From Magnetococcales bacterium (GTDB taxonomy: Bacteria > Pseudomonadota > Magnetococcia > Magnetococcales > Magnetaquicoccaceae), in NCBI GenBank assembly GCA_011089965.1, contig JAANAU010000009.1:43156-107155 (forward strand): a stretch of DNA of 64,000 nt, written 5' to 3'. Numbering within the stretch: the stretch's first letter is position 1; each line of letters begins with the position of its first letter. Shown here in pieces: positions 26,624 through 36,078 of this stretch. The notes beneath the pieces are model-generated. The model worked only from the letters and a program-made list of their open reading frames with translations. It made no database searches and was not told the DNA's origin. A program made the position numbers and the translations under genes.

Positions 26624-26651
26624 TTGAATTTCCAAGAAATCTTGCTACACT
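26624..26651 (+). promoter_or_regulatory. Candidate sigma-70 promoter upstream of the WecA/MraY-like gene
   Basis: TTGAAT (26624-26629) and TACACT (26646-26651) are 16 bp apart in the AT-rich 270 bp gap between hflX and the next gene. The implied leader is about 150 bases; I see no clear riboswitch fold in it. Confidence 0.35.
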
Positions 26652-26810
26652 GTTTCAGAATGTCGTCTGCAATGTGCGTGAATGGGTGTGAGAAGATAAT
26701 GTATTACTAAAATAATTTATAATATAAAAAGTCATCGAAATCACCCTGGAAGTACGGACATTGTTGATTAATTTTATTTAAATACGCGATTCTCTTATGG
26801 AGAAAAGATC

Positions 26811-27914
26811 TTGGAGATCATCCTTTCTTCTTTTCTTGTCTCTTGGATTCTGTCCACGGGCCTGATCCGTTATGCGCGACTGCATGTCCATATTTCGGCA
26901 GATCATGTGGATGCCGGACCGCAGAAATTCCATGCCAGCTCCGAAACCCCCCGTATTGGCGGCATTCCTCTGTTGGGTGGTCTGCTCACCGGATGCATCA
27001 TGATCGATTGGCTGGATAAAACCGAAGAGAGCTGGCTGTTGCTCCTGGTGACGCTTCCGGCCTGGGGTATGGGTATGGCGGAAGACTTCCTGAAGCGCAT
27101 CGGTCCTCTGCCGCGCTTGTTGGGCAGCTTTGCGGCTGCCTTGCTGGGGGGCTGGCTGTTGGATGCCCGACTGCTGCACCTGGGCATCCCGGTGATCGAT
27201 GACTGGCTGACCCAATCCATGCTGTTCAGCACACTGTTCACCATGCTGGCTGTGGGTGGCTTGACCCATTCGATCAATATCATCGATGGGTTCAACGGTC
27301 TGGCCGCCATGGTGGTCATCATGATTCTCGGCGCGTTTGCCTTTATCTCCAATGAGATCGGCGATCATTTCCTGCTTTTTTCATGCCTGGCGATGATCGG
27401 TGCCACGCTGGGTTTTCTCACCTGGAACTATCCCATGGGGCTGATCTTTGCCGGAGATGGGGGGGCCTATCTGTGGGGCTTCATGATTGCAGAGATTTCG
27501 GTGTTGCTGGTCACGCGCAATCCGGAGGTCTCACCCTGGTTTCCCATGCTGGTGGTGATCTATCCGGTCTGGGAGACCTTGTTCACCATCTACCGCCGGA
27601 AAGTGCTGCGCGGCACCAGCAGCGGCATTGCCGATGCGATCCATCTCCACTCCCTGATCTATCGCCGCCTGGTCCGCTGGATGGTGGGATCCAAGGATGC
27701 CGAACACATCACCTACCGCAACTCCCTCACCTCCCCTTATCTCTGGGTTCTGGCCTCACTCTCCGTGGTGCCGGCTCTTTTGTTCTGGAACAACACCTGG
27801 ATGTTGATCCTGTGTGTCATGCTGTTCATCGTCTCCTATGTCGGACTCTACACCATGATTGTGCGTTTTCGTGCGCCCACCTGGATCATTATCCGGAACA
27901 AAAATCAATCATAA
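26811..27914 (+). CDS. Undecaprenyl-phosphate sugar-1-phosphate transferase (WecA/MraY family)
   Basis: A 367-residue polytopic protein of about ten spans. Family motifs are SSETPRIGGIPLLGGLLTG, WGMGMAEDFLKRIG (the acidic DD-type loop as ED), THSINIIDGFNGLAAMVVI, GLIFAGDGGAYLWGF and the cytoplasmic HLHSLIYRRLVRW loop. It should transfer a HexNAc-1-phosphate from UDP-sugar to undecaprenyl phosphate to start O-antigen, capsule or enterobacterial-type glycans, so it is the likely initiator for the sugar genes at 16-23 kb. The start is TTG at 26811 with GGAGAAAAG upstream. Confidence 0.85.
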   Translation: MEIILSSFLVSWILSTGLIRYARLHVHISADHVDAGPQKFHASSETPRIGGIPLLGGLLTGCIMIDWLDKTEESWLLLLVTLPAWGMGMAEDFLKRIGPLPRLLGSFAAALLGGWLLDARLLHLGIPVIDDWLTQSMLFSTLFTMLAVGGLTHSINIIDGFNGLAAMVVIMILGAFAFISNEIGDHFLLFSCLAMIGATLGFLTWNYPMGLIFAGDGGAYLWGFMIAEISVLLVTRNPEVSPWFPMLVVIYPVWETLFTIYRRKVLRGTSSGIADAIHLHSLIYRRLVRWMVGSKDAEHITYRNSLTSPYLWVLASLSVVPALLFWNNTWMLILCVMLFIVSYVGLYTMIVRFRAPTWIIIRNKNQS

Positions 27915-29744
27915 TCACGGCTCGCCACGTATGTATCGCCCGACCAGGGGATGGTCCACCCCGGTCTGAGTGCGAATCCGTTCGGCCACAGCTTCCGCCT
28001 CTGGACGGGTGGCATACGGACCGACAAACAGACACTCGTACAATGCTGCCCCTTTTTTGATCATTTTGCGATATGTTGGCAAGGAGAGGGCGCGGATTTT
28101 CTCTTCCAGTTGGGTCAGGGACGGACTCTCCCCGGCAAAACAGGAGAGATGAATGACCGCACCCTGTTTCACGGCTCCTGCCGGAGAAGAAATCTTGTTT
28201 TCAGTTCCTGTCGGGGCCGCAGGCTGCCGGGTCACGCCCGATCCGGCTCCACTCCCCGTACCCACGGTGGTTGCGCCGGGCAACAACAAAGAGTCCAACG
28301 GGACAAGGGTCGCCGGAGTGATGGTATAGGCTTGCTGCATGGCGTCGGACAACGGTTTGGCTGGTGGTTGCGCCACAACGGGCACAGCCGTCGTGGGTTT
28401 GGCCGCCCCCTCCAACTCCTGAATGACCCGGCTGACCCGCACCACCTGCGGGTGCTCCCGGCCATACTGCTGAATCAACAAAGATTCGGCCCGACGCAAC
28501 AAGACACCAGCCCGCTCGCCTGCTCCTTCTTTGTGCAACACAATCCCGAAATTGGCCAGCCAATCCGACAATCCCAGGGCATTGCCCTGAAAATAACGTT
28601 CTGCCACAGCCACGGAACGGGCAAACAACCCATCCGCCTCACGATTCTGCCCGCGCCGCGCTGCCAGTTGGGCAAGATTTCCCACAATAAAGGCCACCTG
28701 CAAATGGTTCTGCCCCATCCGTTTCTCGGTGATGGCCAAGGCGCGACGGAACAACGACTCGGCACCTGCCAGATCATCCGCACCCTGGCGCAACAATGCC
28801 AGATCGTTCAATAGCTTCACCAGGGCAGGATGCTCCTTGCCCAAGGCATCCTCACGCAGACGCAAGGCTTTCAACAACTGCGTTTCAGCCTCGACTGGCC
28901 GCTGCATGGCAATGTGAGCATCGGCCAGCCGCTCCAGACTCTCGGCCAACTCCAGGGATGCACTCCCTCCGGATCGGGTCAGGATCTCGACAGAACGACG
29001 CAAAAAGGGTTCGGCTGTGCGCGGCTCCCTCCGGGCCACCAGTTGCTGCCCCCGTTCCCGCAACGATTCGGCCACCAGGGGATGCTCGCCCCCCAGAGAT
29101 TTTTCGCGAATCTGCAACGCCTTGATCACCGACTCCAGGGAGTCGTCAATCCGGCCCTGGGCAAAACGGATCCGGGACAACACCATCCACGCCTCGGCCA
29201 CGCGTGCATGGTCTGACCACAACCCTTTCACCAATACCGGTATGGCCTGCTCCACCAGTCTGGCTGCCGTGGCCCGTTGTTCAGGTTCGGCCATCAGCAC
29301 CCGTGCCAGATTGATGCGCGCACTGGCCGTATTCAGGTGGTCAGACCCCAAGGATCGCTCCAAACCACCCACCACCCCCTCCAGCAGGGTACGGGCTGCA
29401 TTCCATTCCCCCAGATGCAATTTGGCACGCGCCAGCTTGGTACGTCCTTCTGCCACCTCTGGATGGTCACGGCCCAACCGTTTCTCCAGAATGGCTACAG
29501 CCCGACCCAGCGCCTTGTCCGCCTCCCGATCCTGTCCCAGGGCCAAAAGGATCTCTCCCTGTTGAGTCAAGGCCGCTGCCGTCACACTGCTGTCCGGTCC
29601 GAACTGACGCTCCGCCTCGGCCACGGCACGCTGCACCCGCGTTTCATCGGTCAGCCGCTCTTCGGCATGCACACCCGGAGCAGACCAGATACCGCACCAG
29701 AACATGCCAACAATCCAATATGCAAACAACGATTTCGTGGGCAT
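27915..29744 (-). CDS. Exported tetratricopeptide protein with C-terminal SPOR domain
   Basis: A 609-residue protein. The signal peptide is AYWIVGMFWCGIWSAPGVHA. At least eight Kinesin-light-chain-type TPRs of about 42 residues follow (e.g. VAILEKRLGRDHPEVAEGRT and LQIREKSLGGEHPLVAESLR). A Pro/Ala/Gly/Thr linker then leads to a SPOR-like end (VIHLSCFAGESPSLTQLEEK, then ALYECLFVGPYATRPEAEAV). It is a second exported TPR-SPOR architecture in the window, pointing to peptidoglycan-linked scaffolds. It is convergent with the transferase gene with no gap between the stops. Start MPTKSL at 29744 precedes the signal peptide. Confidence 0.8.
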   Translation of the reverse strand: MPTKSLFAYWIVGMFWCGIWSAPGVHAEERLTDETRVQRAVAEAERQFGPDSSVTAAALTQQGEILLALGQDREADKALGRAVAILEKRLGRDHPEVAEGRTKLARAKLHLGEWNAARTLLEGVVGGLERSLGSDHLNTASARINLARVLMAEPEQRATAARLVEQAIPVLVKGLWSDHARVAEAWMVLSRIRFAQGRIDDSLESVIKALQIREKSLGGEHPLVAESLRERGQQLVARREPRTAEPFLRRSVEILTRSGGSASLELAESLERLADAHIAMQRPVEAETQLLKALRLREDALGKEHPALVKLLNDLALLRQGADDLAGAESLFRRALAITEKRMGQNHLQVAFIVGNLAQLAARRGQNREADGLFARSVAVAERYFQGNALGLSDWLANFGIVLHKEGAGERAGVLLRRAESLLIQQYGREHPQVVRVSRVIQELEGAAKPTTAVPVVAQPPAKPLSDAMQQAYTITPATLVPLDSLLLPGATTVGTGSGAGSGVTRQPAAPTGTENKISSPAGAVKQGAVIHLSCFAGESPSLTQLEEKIRALSLPTYRKMIKKGAALYECLFVGPYATRPEAEAVAERIRTQTGVDHPLVGRYIRGEP

Positions 29745-29823
29745 ACGAGATCCTTTTGAACCCATTCATGTCAAAGATCCGACCGATGCCATTATCAATC
29801 AAGCGGCCAACCGATGCCAGGGG

Positions 29824-31479
29824 CTAAAACCCATGCCAGGGCGCACGCTCTTCCGTCAAACCGATGCTCCGTGCCATCCGGTTCTCCCCCAGGGCCTGAA
29901 ACTCTCCCACCTGGCTGCTCCCCCCCTCCCGGACCGCACGCCACAACATTTCCAAGGCATCCGGTCCATCATCATGGGCATCGGGTTCCCCCCAGTGACG
30001 CAGTTGATCCAACAGGGTCTGCTGTTCCGGACGAAACCGGATCAAGCCATTGGCCACATGCGGCTGCAAGGCCCCAATACGCAACCCCTTGTCGCGGGAG
30101 GGCCTGATGCCGCGCGCCGGGACCGGAATCCCGATTCGTGCAGCACGTCTGACCAGCTCATCCTTGAAAAACTCCTGAAACTGCACCGACTCCACCACCC
30201 ACAAACGACACGCATAACGACTTTGAAAACCAATCACATCCTCAATGATGCGATCCGGAGAGCGACGCTGAATGTCGGCTTCCACCACATGCAACACCCC
30301 GCTGCTCCGCTCCCACCCCCCCACCAGAATGGCCGAAGGATCCCCCTGTCCACCTGATTTGCCCATGGATGGGTCCACTGCGCCGAAATAGAGCCAATCC
30401 GCACCCGGCTCCTGCCAGAACGTGAGCTGGCCAAACGGGGCATTTTCCTGCATCGGTTGATTCTGCATTTCGGCATCAAAAGCATCCGCCCCATCGCGGG
30501 CACGCATTTTCATCAAGGTCTCCAACGTGCGCATCCCGGGCCAGGAGAGTTGGGCGCCTGCATCCATTTCGGCCTGCCGCTCCCGATAGAAATGATCCGC
30601 CTCTGCTTCGCCCGCACGTTGCAAAATCTGTTGCCACTCCTGCCACAATCCCATGGCATCCGGCCAGCGCACAATGGCCTGAAAACGACGCGACTCCCAG
30701 AACGGATTGGCCAGAATCCGCGCCAGAACCGAATCGTGATGCAATACGGTTCCCACATACACCACATCCAGGGAATCATCCGGCGGACCCAGTTTGAGTA
30801 CCGCCTTTTTCATCCAGTTTTCCAGTTTGTCCCGTTGCACCCGGACCCGCACATTGTCATCGTTTTCCAGATCATCACACACCACCAGATCGGGTCGAGC
30901 TGCCCCGTGACGCAAACCGCGCAAACGGGCACCAGACCCGACCGCCTGCACCTTGATGCCGGAACGGGTCACGGCCACCCCTTCGCGCCACACCCGACCA
31001 ATCCCGCAATGCTCGGGAAAATCCCTTCTCAAACGGGGATTGACCTCCAGTTCCGCCTTCATGGCTTCCAGCATGGTGGCTGCCTGATGATAGGCATCCA
31101 TGATGATCAGAATATAGCGGCTGCGGCCCGTGATCACCCGCCACAACCCGAAAATCTGCGTGATCAGGGTGGATTTGGCTTCACCGCGCGGTGCTGCCAC
31201 TGCCAGTTTGCTTCCTTTTCCAGGTACTTCCCCCAGACGCGGCAACCGCTCGTACAGCCATTGATGCAAAATGCTCTCCTGTGCAGAGACATAATGGGGG
31301 AAATAGAGTCGGGCAAAGAAACGCAACGAAACCATGACCTGGCTCCGCCTCTCGATGGTGGCCTCCGGTTCATCATCGAAACCGGCCACCCGATCCGCAA
31401 TCGCGGTGCGCAGCGAACTTCCCAACTCTGCCAGTTCCTCCCGGAACCGTCTGGATCCTTTGTTGCCAGGCTGCCACAT
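29824..31479 (-). CDS. Phage-type terminase large subunit, orphan
   Basis: A 551-residue protein of the terminase large-subunit/'phage uncharacterised C-terminal' type. The ATPase half has VAAPRGEAKSTLITQIFGLW as the P-loop-like motif, ILIIMDAYHQAATMLEAMKA, and RPDLVVCDDLENDDNVR as Walker B. The C-terminal RNase H-like nuclease half has FGAVDPSMGKSGGQGDPSAI and LWVVESVQFQEFFKDEL, ending HDDGPDALEMLW. In phages it packages DNA. No portal, capsid, small terminase or integrase gene is nearby, so it is either a prophage remnant or domesticated. The frame is intact. MWQPGN at 31479 is taken as the start; the open frame further upstream runs antisense to the histidine kinase. Confidence 0.8.
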   Translation of the reverse strand: MWQPGNKGSRRFREELAELGSSLRTAIADRVAGFDDEPEATIERRSQVMVSLRFFARLYFPHYVSAQESILHQWLYERLPRLGEVPGKGSKLAVAAPRGEAKSTLITQIFGLWRVITGRSRYILIIMDAYHQAATMLEAMKAELEVNPRLRRDFPEHCGIGRVWREGVAVTRSGIKVQAVGSGARLRGLRHGAARPDLVVCDDLENDDNVRVRVQRDKLENWMKKAVLKLGPPDDSLDVVYVGTVLHHDSVLARILANPFWESRRFQAIVRWPDAMGLWQEWQQILQRAGEAEADHFYRERQAEMDAGAQLSWPGMRTLETLMKMRARDGADAFDAEMQNQPMQENAPFGQLTFWQEPGADWLYFGAVDPSMGKSGGQGDPSAILVGGWERSSGVLHVVEADIQRRSPDRIIEDVIGFQSRYACRLWVVESVQFQEFFKDELVRRAARIGIPVPARGIRPSRDKGLRIGALQPHVANGLIRFRPEQQTLLDQLRHWGEPDAHDDGPDALEMLWRAVREGGSSQVGEFQALGENRMARSIGLTEERAPWHGF

Positions 31480-31557
31480 GGTCGCATCCGTTTCTCTGGC
31501 TTGTGTTGTTGAACCATCCTTTTGCACAATATGATATAAATCAAATCTGTTCCCAAG

Positions 31558-34500
31558 ATGAACCCCATCGGCCACGATTTTTCCAGGTGGCAGACCCGAT
31601 TTTCCGCTATGCTCTGGCATGCGATCCGGCCAGCCGCCAACATCATCGTTGCCACCATGGAAAACCCACCCAAATCGATTGCCAATCCGCGCCTGCTGCC
31701 CTGGTTGTTGCTGGCTTTGGGTTTGACCTGCACCTTCTGGTTCTGGCACCACGAAACCACCCGCGACTCTGCCCTGATCCAGAGGCAGTTTCAGGAGTTG
31801 ACCGAGGCGGTTCGCGCCACGGCCCGTTTCCGGCTGGAGGTGCATACGGATCTGGCCCGGGTGATGGCTGCCTGGTTTGTTTCCGAACCCATGGTGACCG
31901 GCAGACAGTGGCACACCTTTGCTGCTGCACTCACGCCGCCCGGTCGTCACCCGGGATGGCTGGAGTTGGCCTTTGTCGAACCCGTACCAGCCAGCGCCCG
32001 CCTGGAGTGGACCAGGAGAATGCAACAACTTCTGGATGATCCTGACTTTCGCATGACCAGCGAAGAGTCGCGGGAAGAGTCTCTGGTGGTCGCCTATCAT
32101 CATGTCCGTGCCGGAGAGCAGCCGTCGTTTGCCCCTGGCTATGACCTGGCCGCTGAAAAAAGACGTCGTCAGACTGCCCGACAAGCGGCGGATTCCGGCC
32201 TGCCGCTTTTTTCCCCCCCGTTTGTGCGGACCCGAGCAGACGGCCAACCTCGCCAGGAGATCCTGCACCTGACACCGGCCTATCGCACGGGGATGCCGGT
32301 CACCACCCCGCAGGAGCGTCGTCACGCCTTGTTGGGCTGGGTGGCTGTGGTGTATGACGCCCAGACCCTTTTTCAGGATCTGTATCGCCAGGAGTCCGAA
32401 CAGATCCGCATCCAGCTGTTTGATGGTCCCACATTGCGCACAACGGCGCTGATGTTCGATTCCCGACACCCTGCCCCGGACAGCTCCGTGCCGGATGAGG
32501 GGTGGAGCATGCTGTTCCGCTTCGGAGAGGAGGGATCGGGCTGGACCCAGCGTTTCACCCCCAGCCCGCTGTTTTTTCAGTATCATCCCTATCATGGTGC
32601 GGCGATTGTGCTGCTGGCCGGTGTGCTGATCAGTCTGGCCATGGGCGTGGCCGGCTGGTCTTTGACCTCCAGCCGGGAGCGTGCCTGGTCTCAGGCATTG
32701 GCCATGACCCGCGCCCATCGGGAGAGCGAAGAACGGTTGCGCCACATGGTGTTGTATGCCCCGATTCCCATCATGATGCATAACGCAGATGGCCAGGTGT
32801 TGTTGGCCAACCGGCGCTGGTGCGAACGTTCGGGTCAGGATCTGAGTGAGATCTCCAGACTGACAAGCTGGGTGGAACGGGTCATCGTGCCCTCCGAGCG
32901 TCAGGCAGCCCTGCAACTGTTGCTGCCCCCGTTTCCCCCGGATGCCCCCTACAAGGAAGGGGAACTGACCATTGCTTCTCTGCACTCCGGAGAGCAACGG
33001 GTCTGGATTGTCCGTTCCCGTCCCATGGGGGCCATGGACAATCCGGGAGATCTGATCATCACCATGGCCATGGACATTACCGAACGTAAAAAAGCCGAAA
33101 TCACCCTCCTGGAGGCCAAACTGGAGGCCGAAGAGGCCAATCGGGCCAAAAGCGAATTCCTGGCCACCATGAGTCACGAGATCCGCACACCGATGAACGT
33201 CATCGTCGGTATGGCCGAAGTGTTGGAAGAGACCGGACTCACACCGGAACAGAGTCGCTATGTGGCCGTGTTCCGTCGCGCTGGAGACAGCCTGCTGGAG
33301 CTGATCAACGACATACTGGATCTCTCCAAGGTGGAGGCCGGACGCATGGAGTTGGAGGTGGCGCCCTTTGCCTTGCGTGAAACCTTGCAGAGGATTCTGG
33401 AGATCATGGGCATGCGTGCCCGGGAAAAGGGGTTGGAGATCTTTCTGCATCTCAACCAGGAGTTGCCGGATCTGTTCACCGGCGATGCCAAGCGGTTGCG
33501 TCAGGTGTTGATCAATCTGATCGGCAATGCCATCAAGTTCACCCACTCGGGTCAGATCACGATCCGGGTGGATCCGGAACCCGGGTTTGGCCCAGGAGGG
33601 GTAAGTTTTGCCGTGCAGGATACCGGCATTGGCATTCCCGCAGACAAGCATGCCACAATTTTTGAAGCCTTTACCCAGGCCGATGCCTCAACCACCCGTC
33701 AATTCGGGGGCACGGGTCTGGGTTTGGCGATCTCCCGACGCCTGGTGACCCTGATGGGTGGAGAGATGACGCTGGAGAGTACACCCGGTGAGGGCAGCAT
33801 CTTCCGGTTCAACGCGCGGTTTGCAGTGGCCCAACCGGTGACGACTCCGGCACCGGCACCGGATCCGGTGCCGGTGGCTGCCTGCCAGATCGATTGGGAG
33901 CGGTTGTGTATTCTGGTTGTGGATGGCATCCCGGCAAGCCGTCTGCTGATCACGCGCCAGTTGGCCACATTGGGTGCCAAAGTGGAACCGGTTCCGGATG
34001 CCGCTCTGGCGGTCAGCGCCTGGCGGGCTGTGCGTCAGGCCGGTCCAGGCTGTGGTCTGGTGGTTTTTGCGGCATCCGGCACGCCGCAAGAGACCCTGGA
34101 ACAGATTGAAAAGCTCCGGGCAGAGTTGCATCCGGCTTTGGTGCCCGTGATCGTGCTGCTGCCAGAGGCGACCCTGGTCGAGGCCCGTTTCTGGCCGTCC
34201 GGGGTCACATGCCTGAGTGTACCGGTGGAAAGTGCTCTGTTGAGCCAGACCATTCATGCCCTGCTGACCGCAGAGCGTCACGCCTCAGAGTCGACACGAA
34301 CACGGGGACTGAAGCTGCTGGTTGTGGACGACTCGGAAGACAATATTCTACTGATCAAGGCCTTTCTCAAGAAGAGTCCACACCATTGCCGTTTTGCCGC
34401 CAATGGTGCCGAGGCCGTGGAAATCGTTCAACAGGAACCAGCGTATGATCTCATTTTGATGGATGTGCAGATGCCGGTCATGGATGGTTATGCCGCCACC

Positions 34501-34755
34501 CGCGCCATTCGCGCCTGGGAAAGGGAACAGGGAGGCACGCCTGTCCCGATCATTGCCCTGACTGCCCATGCCTTTGCGGAAAACGAACGGCAAACCCTGG
34601 AAGCGGGTTGTTCCGAGCATCTCACCAAGCCGATCACCAAGCCACGGCTGTTGGCAGCCATCGAACGTTATGCCCAGAAAGTGGCACCATGTGCGACCGA
34701 TCAGGCTTCAAAGCGGATCTCCGGCGCATCCACCGAGAGCACCTCGATCCCGTAA
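31558..34755 (+). CDS. Hybrid sensor histidine kinase with CHASE, PAS and two receiver-like domains
   Basis: Up to 1065 residues. TM1 ([20 protein letters not shown]) and TM2 (about 345-368) bracket a CHASE-type periplasmic domain. A PAS domain follows ([20 protein letters not shown]). The HisKA box is [20 protein letters not shown] (His near 540), and HATPase motifs are [25 protein letters not shown] and [14 protein letters not shown]. The first receiver is degenerate (VVDGIP, FAASGTP instead of the acidic pair and Asp). The second is normal ([22 protein letters not shown]). No cognate regulator is adjacent. ATG 31657, just before TM1, is an alternative start; the last 25 residues overlap a convergent gene. 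Confidence 0.88.
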   Translation: MNPIGHDFSRWQTRFSAMLWHAIRPAANIIVATMENPPKSIANPRLLPWLLLALGLTCTFWFWHHETTRDSALIQRQFQELTEAVRATARFRLEVHTDLARVMAAWFVSEPMVTGRQWHTFAAALTPPGRHPGWLELAFVEPVPASARLEWTRRMQQLLDDPDFRMTSEESREESLVVAYHHVRAGEQPSFAPGYDLAAEKRRRQTARQAADSGLPLFSPPFVRTRADGQPRQEILHLTPAYRTGMPVTTPQERRHALLGWVAVVYDAQTLFQDLYRQESEQIRIQLFDGPTLRTTALMFDSRHPAPDSSVPDEGWSMLFRFGEEGSGWTQRFTPSPLFFQYHPYHGAAIVLLAGVLISLAMGVAGWSLTSSRERAWSQALAMTRAHRESEERLRHMVLYAPIPIMMHNADGQVLLANRRWCERSGQDLSEISRLTSWVERVIVPSERQAALQLLLPPFPPDAPYKEGELTIASLHSGEQRVWIVRSRPMGAMDNPGDLIITMAMDITERKKAEITLLEAKLEAEEANRAKSEFLATMSHEIRTPMNVIVGMAEVLEETGLTPEQSRYVAVFRRAGDSLLELINDILDLSKVEAGRMELEVAPFALRETLQRILEIMGMRAREKGLEIFLHLNQELPDLFTGDAKRLRQVLINLIGNAIKFTHSGQITIRVDPEPGFGPGGVSFAVQDTGIGIPADKHATIFEAFTQADASTTRQFGGTGLGLAISRRLVTLMGGEMTLESTPGEGSIFRFNARFAVAQPVTTPAPAPDPVPVAACQIDWERLCILVVDGIPASRLLITRQLATLGAKVEPVPDAALAVSAWRAVRQAGPGCGLVVFAASGTPQETLEQIEKLRAELHPALVPVIVLLPEATLVEARFWPSGVTCLSVPVESALLSQTIHALLTAERHASESTRTRGLKLLVVDDSEDNILLIKAFLKKSPHHCRFAANGAEAVEIVQQEPAYDLILMDVQMPVMDGYAATRAIRAWEREQGGTPVPIIALTAHAFAENERQTLEAGCSEHLTKPITKPRLLAAIERYAQKVAPCATDQASKRISGASTESTSIP

Positions 34756-34919
34756 AGGGTGGTCAGATCCGCACCCGGATCATTGCCATAATATTGGTGC
34801 AGTTCCCAACGCAACGCCTTGGCCAACTCTGCCGGCAGGTGTACCCCCAAAGCCTGTCGTCCGTCGGCCTCAAAGAGCTGCTTGTTCTCCAGCACCTGTT
34901 TCAGATACACCGTATCCAT
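34701..34919 (-). CDS. Small hypothetical protein
   Basis: A 72-residue protein starting [20 protein letters not shown], with mixed helix and strand character ([18 protein letters not shown], then [17 protein letters not shown]). I do not recognise it. It overlaps the 3' end of the kinase gene by 55 bp in convergent orientation, yet its composition looks protein-like. No good ribosome site is evident. About 120 bp lie between it and the ycjF-like gene on the same strand. Confidence 0.4.
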   Translation of the reverse strand: MDTVYLKQVLENKQLFEADGRQALGVHLPAELAKALRWELHQYYGNDPGADLTTLYGIEVLSVDAPEIRFEA

Positions 34920-35037
34920 GCTTGCACTCTCTCCATTATGGTGGTCATGAGCATCCGGTTTACAGTCTCTGCCAACAGCGGTCAAGGGCGTTCAGAACAG
35001 TCGGATCCCGGCGGCTCCAGAATTCAGGGACACCCTG

Positions 35038-36078
35038 TCACGCCTTGGGCGCAGCCAGGGCAGCGCGGAGTTCACGCCGGATGTGACGCAGGCCGGGTTC
35101 ATCGGCCTTGGGAAAGGGCAAAGGACGGCACATGTGCAGACATTTCAGGCCGATCCGGGCGGTGAACAGGGCGCTGGTGGCAGCCTGCCCGGCTCCGGCC
35201 ATGGCCACGCTGGTCAGGGTTTCACCCAATGCCTCGACCGCTCCCCGGGCCACCAGCTCGCTGGCTCCGGCTGCCAGCATCCCTTCGGCCAGATTGCGCA
35301 TCAGAACAATGGTGGCCATGGGGCCGGGACGCAATCCGTAGACCGTGGCAATTTCCCGCATCATGCGCACGTTGCGCCACATGAAGATCATGGCATCCAG
35401 CAAGGCCAGCGGACTGACCACCGAAAGCATGGCTGCCGAGGCGGCATGGCGTCCGATGATGCGCAAGGCCGTCTCATCCAGAGGCCGCATGGCACGGGCG
35501 GAAAAGAGTTCCAGCATCTCCTGGTCACCGAGATGGCTCTGGTTGAGTGCCCGGAAATCATCGAAAGCCTCGCGCAACTCCGGGCGTTGGCCGTATTGAT
35601 CGAGCCAGCGTTGGATCATGGGCTGGGCGCTGCCGAACGAGCCGCCGGACATCAGTTGCGCTGCCGTGTGTCGCACCGCTTCCTGGGCGCGCAGGGCACG
35701 CAGACCTGTCAATTCCTGAAAAATGGCCGTGGCCAACAGCATCAACAACAGCCCCACAACCCCGCCAAAGAACAGACCCGCCACCGGGTGCAGACGAAAC
35801 TGTTCGACCAGGAACAGGATGCTCTGTTCCAACATCAGACCGCCCACAAGCAGCGCCACACCCCAGAAAAACCAGCGCCAGCGCACCCCGGCGCGGATGA
35901 AGACCGGGTCACGCAGCCCGTCCAGCTCCTCTTCGGGTGGGGCAATCTCCGGCTCCGGAGGCTGTTTGGGCATGCCAGAGAGCGGCAGACAGACCGGACC
36001 TGTTGGAGGGGCGGTCGGCTCTTCGGGCGGATCCAGGGAGATCTCAACCGGCGGGATCCACTTCGGACGCGCAATCAT
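35038..36078 (-). CDS. YcjF-like (TIGR01620/DUF697) membrane protein
   Basis: A 346-residue inner-membrane protein. A Pro/Glu-rich cytoplasmic N-terminus is followed by two spans at about 70-125 (FFWGVALLVGGLMLEQSILF and LFFGGVVGLLLMLLATAIF). The C-terminal DUF697-type helical domain has SPLALLDAMIFMWRNVRMMR and EIATVYGLRPG. YcjF pairs with YcjX in the E. coli Psp regulon. Here it is the last of five genes and overlaps ycjX as ATGA. Its partners in this operon are a MotAB-like pair and ParA, not PspF or TyrR. Function of the family is poorly defined. Confidence 0.85.
   Translation of the reverse strand: MIARPKWIPPVEISLDPPEEPTAPPTGPVCLPLSGMPKQPPEPEIAPPEEELDGLRDPVFIRAGVRWRWFFWGVALLVGGLMLEQSILFLVEQFRLHPVAGLFFGGVVGLLLMLLATAIFQELTGLRALRAQEAVRHTAAQLMSGGSFGSAQPMIQRWLDQYGQRPELREAFDDFRALNQSHLGDQEMLELFSARAMRPLDETALRIIGRHAASAAMLSVVSPLALLDAMIFMWRNVRMMREIATVYGLRPGPMATIVLMRNLAEGMLAAGASELVARGAVEALGETLTSVAMAGAGQAATSALFTARIGLKCLHMCRPLPFPKADEPGLRHIRRELRAALAAPKA

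Noticed and set aside
31480..33651. Long minus-strand frame extending the terminase gene upstream to about 1275 residues
   Set aside because: This part is antisense to the histidine kinase, whose motifs are unmistakable, and its translation is Gln/His/Gly-rich with no domain. The terminase is taken from 31479.
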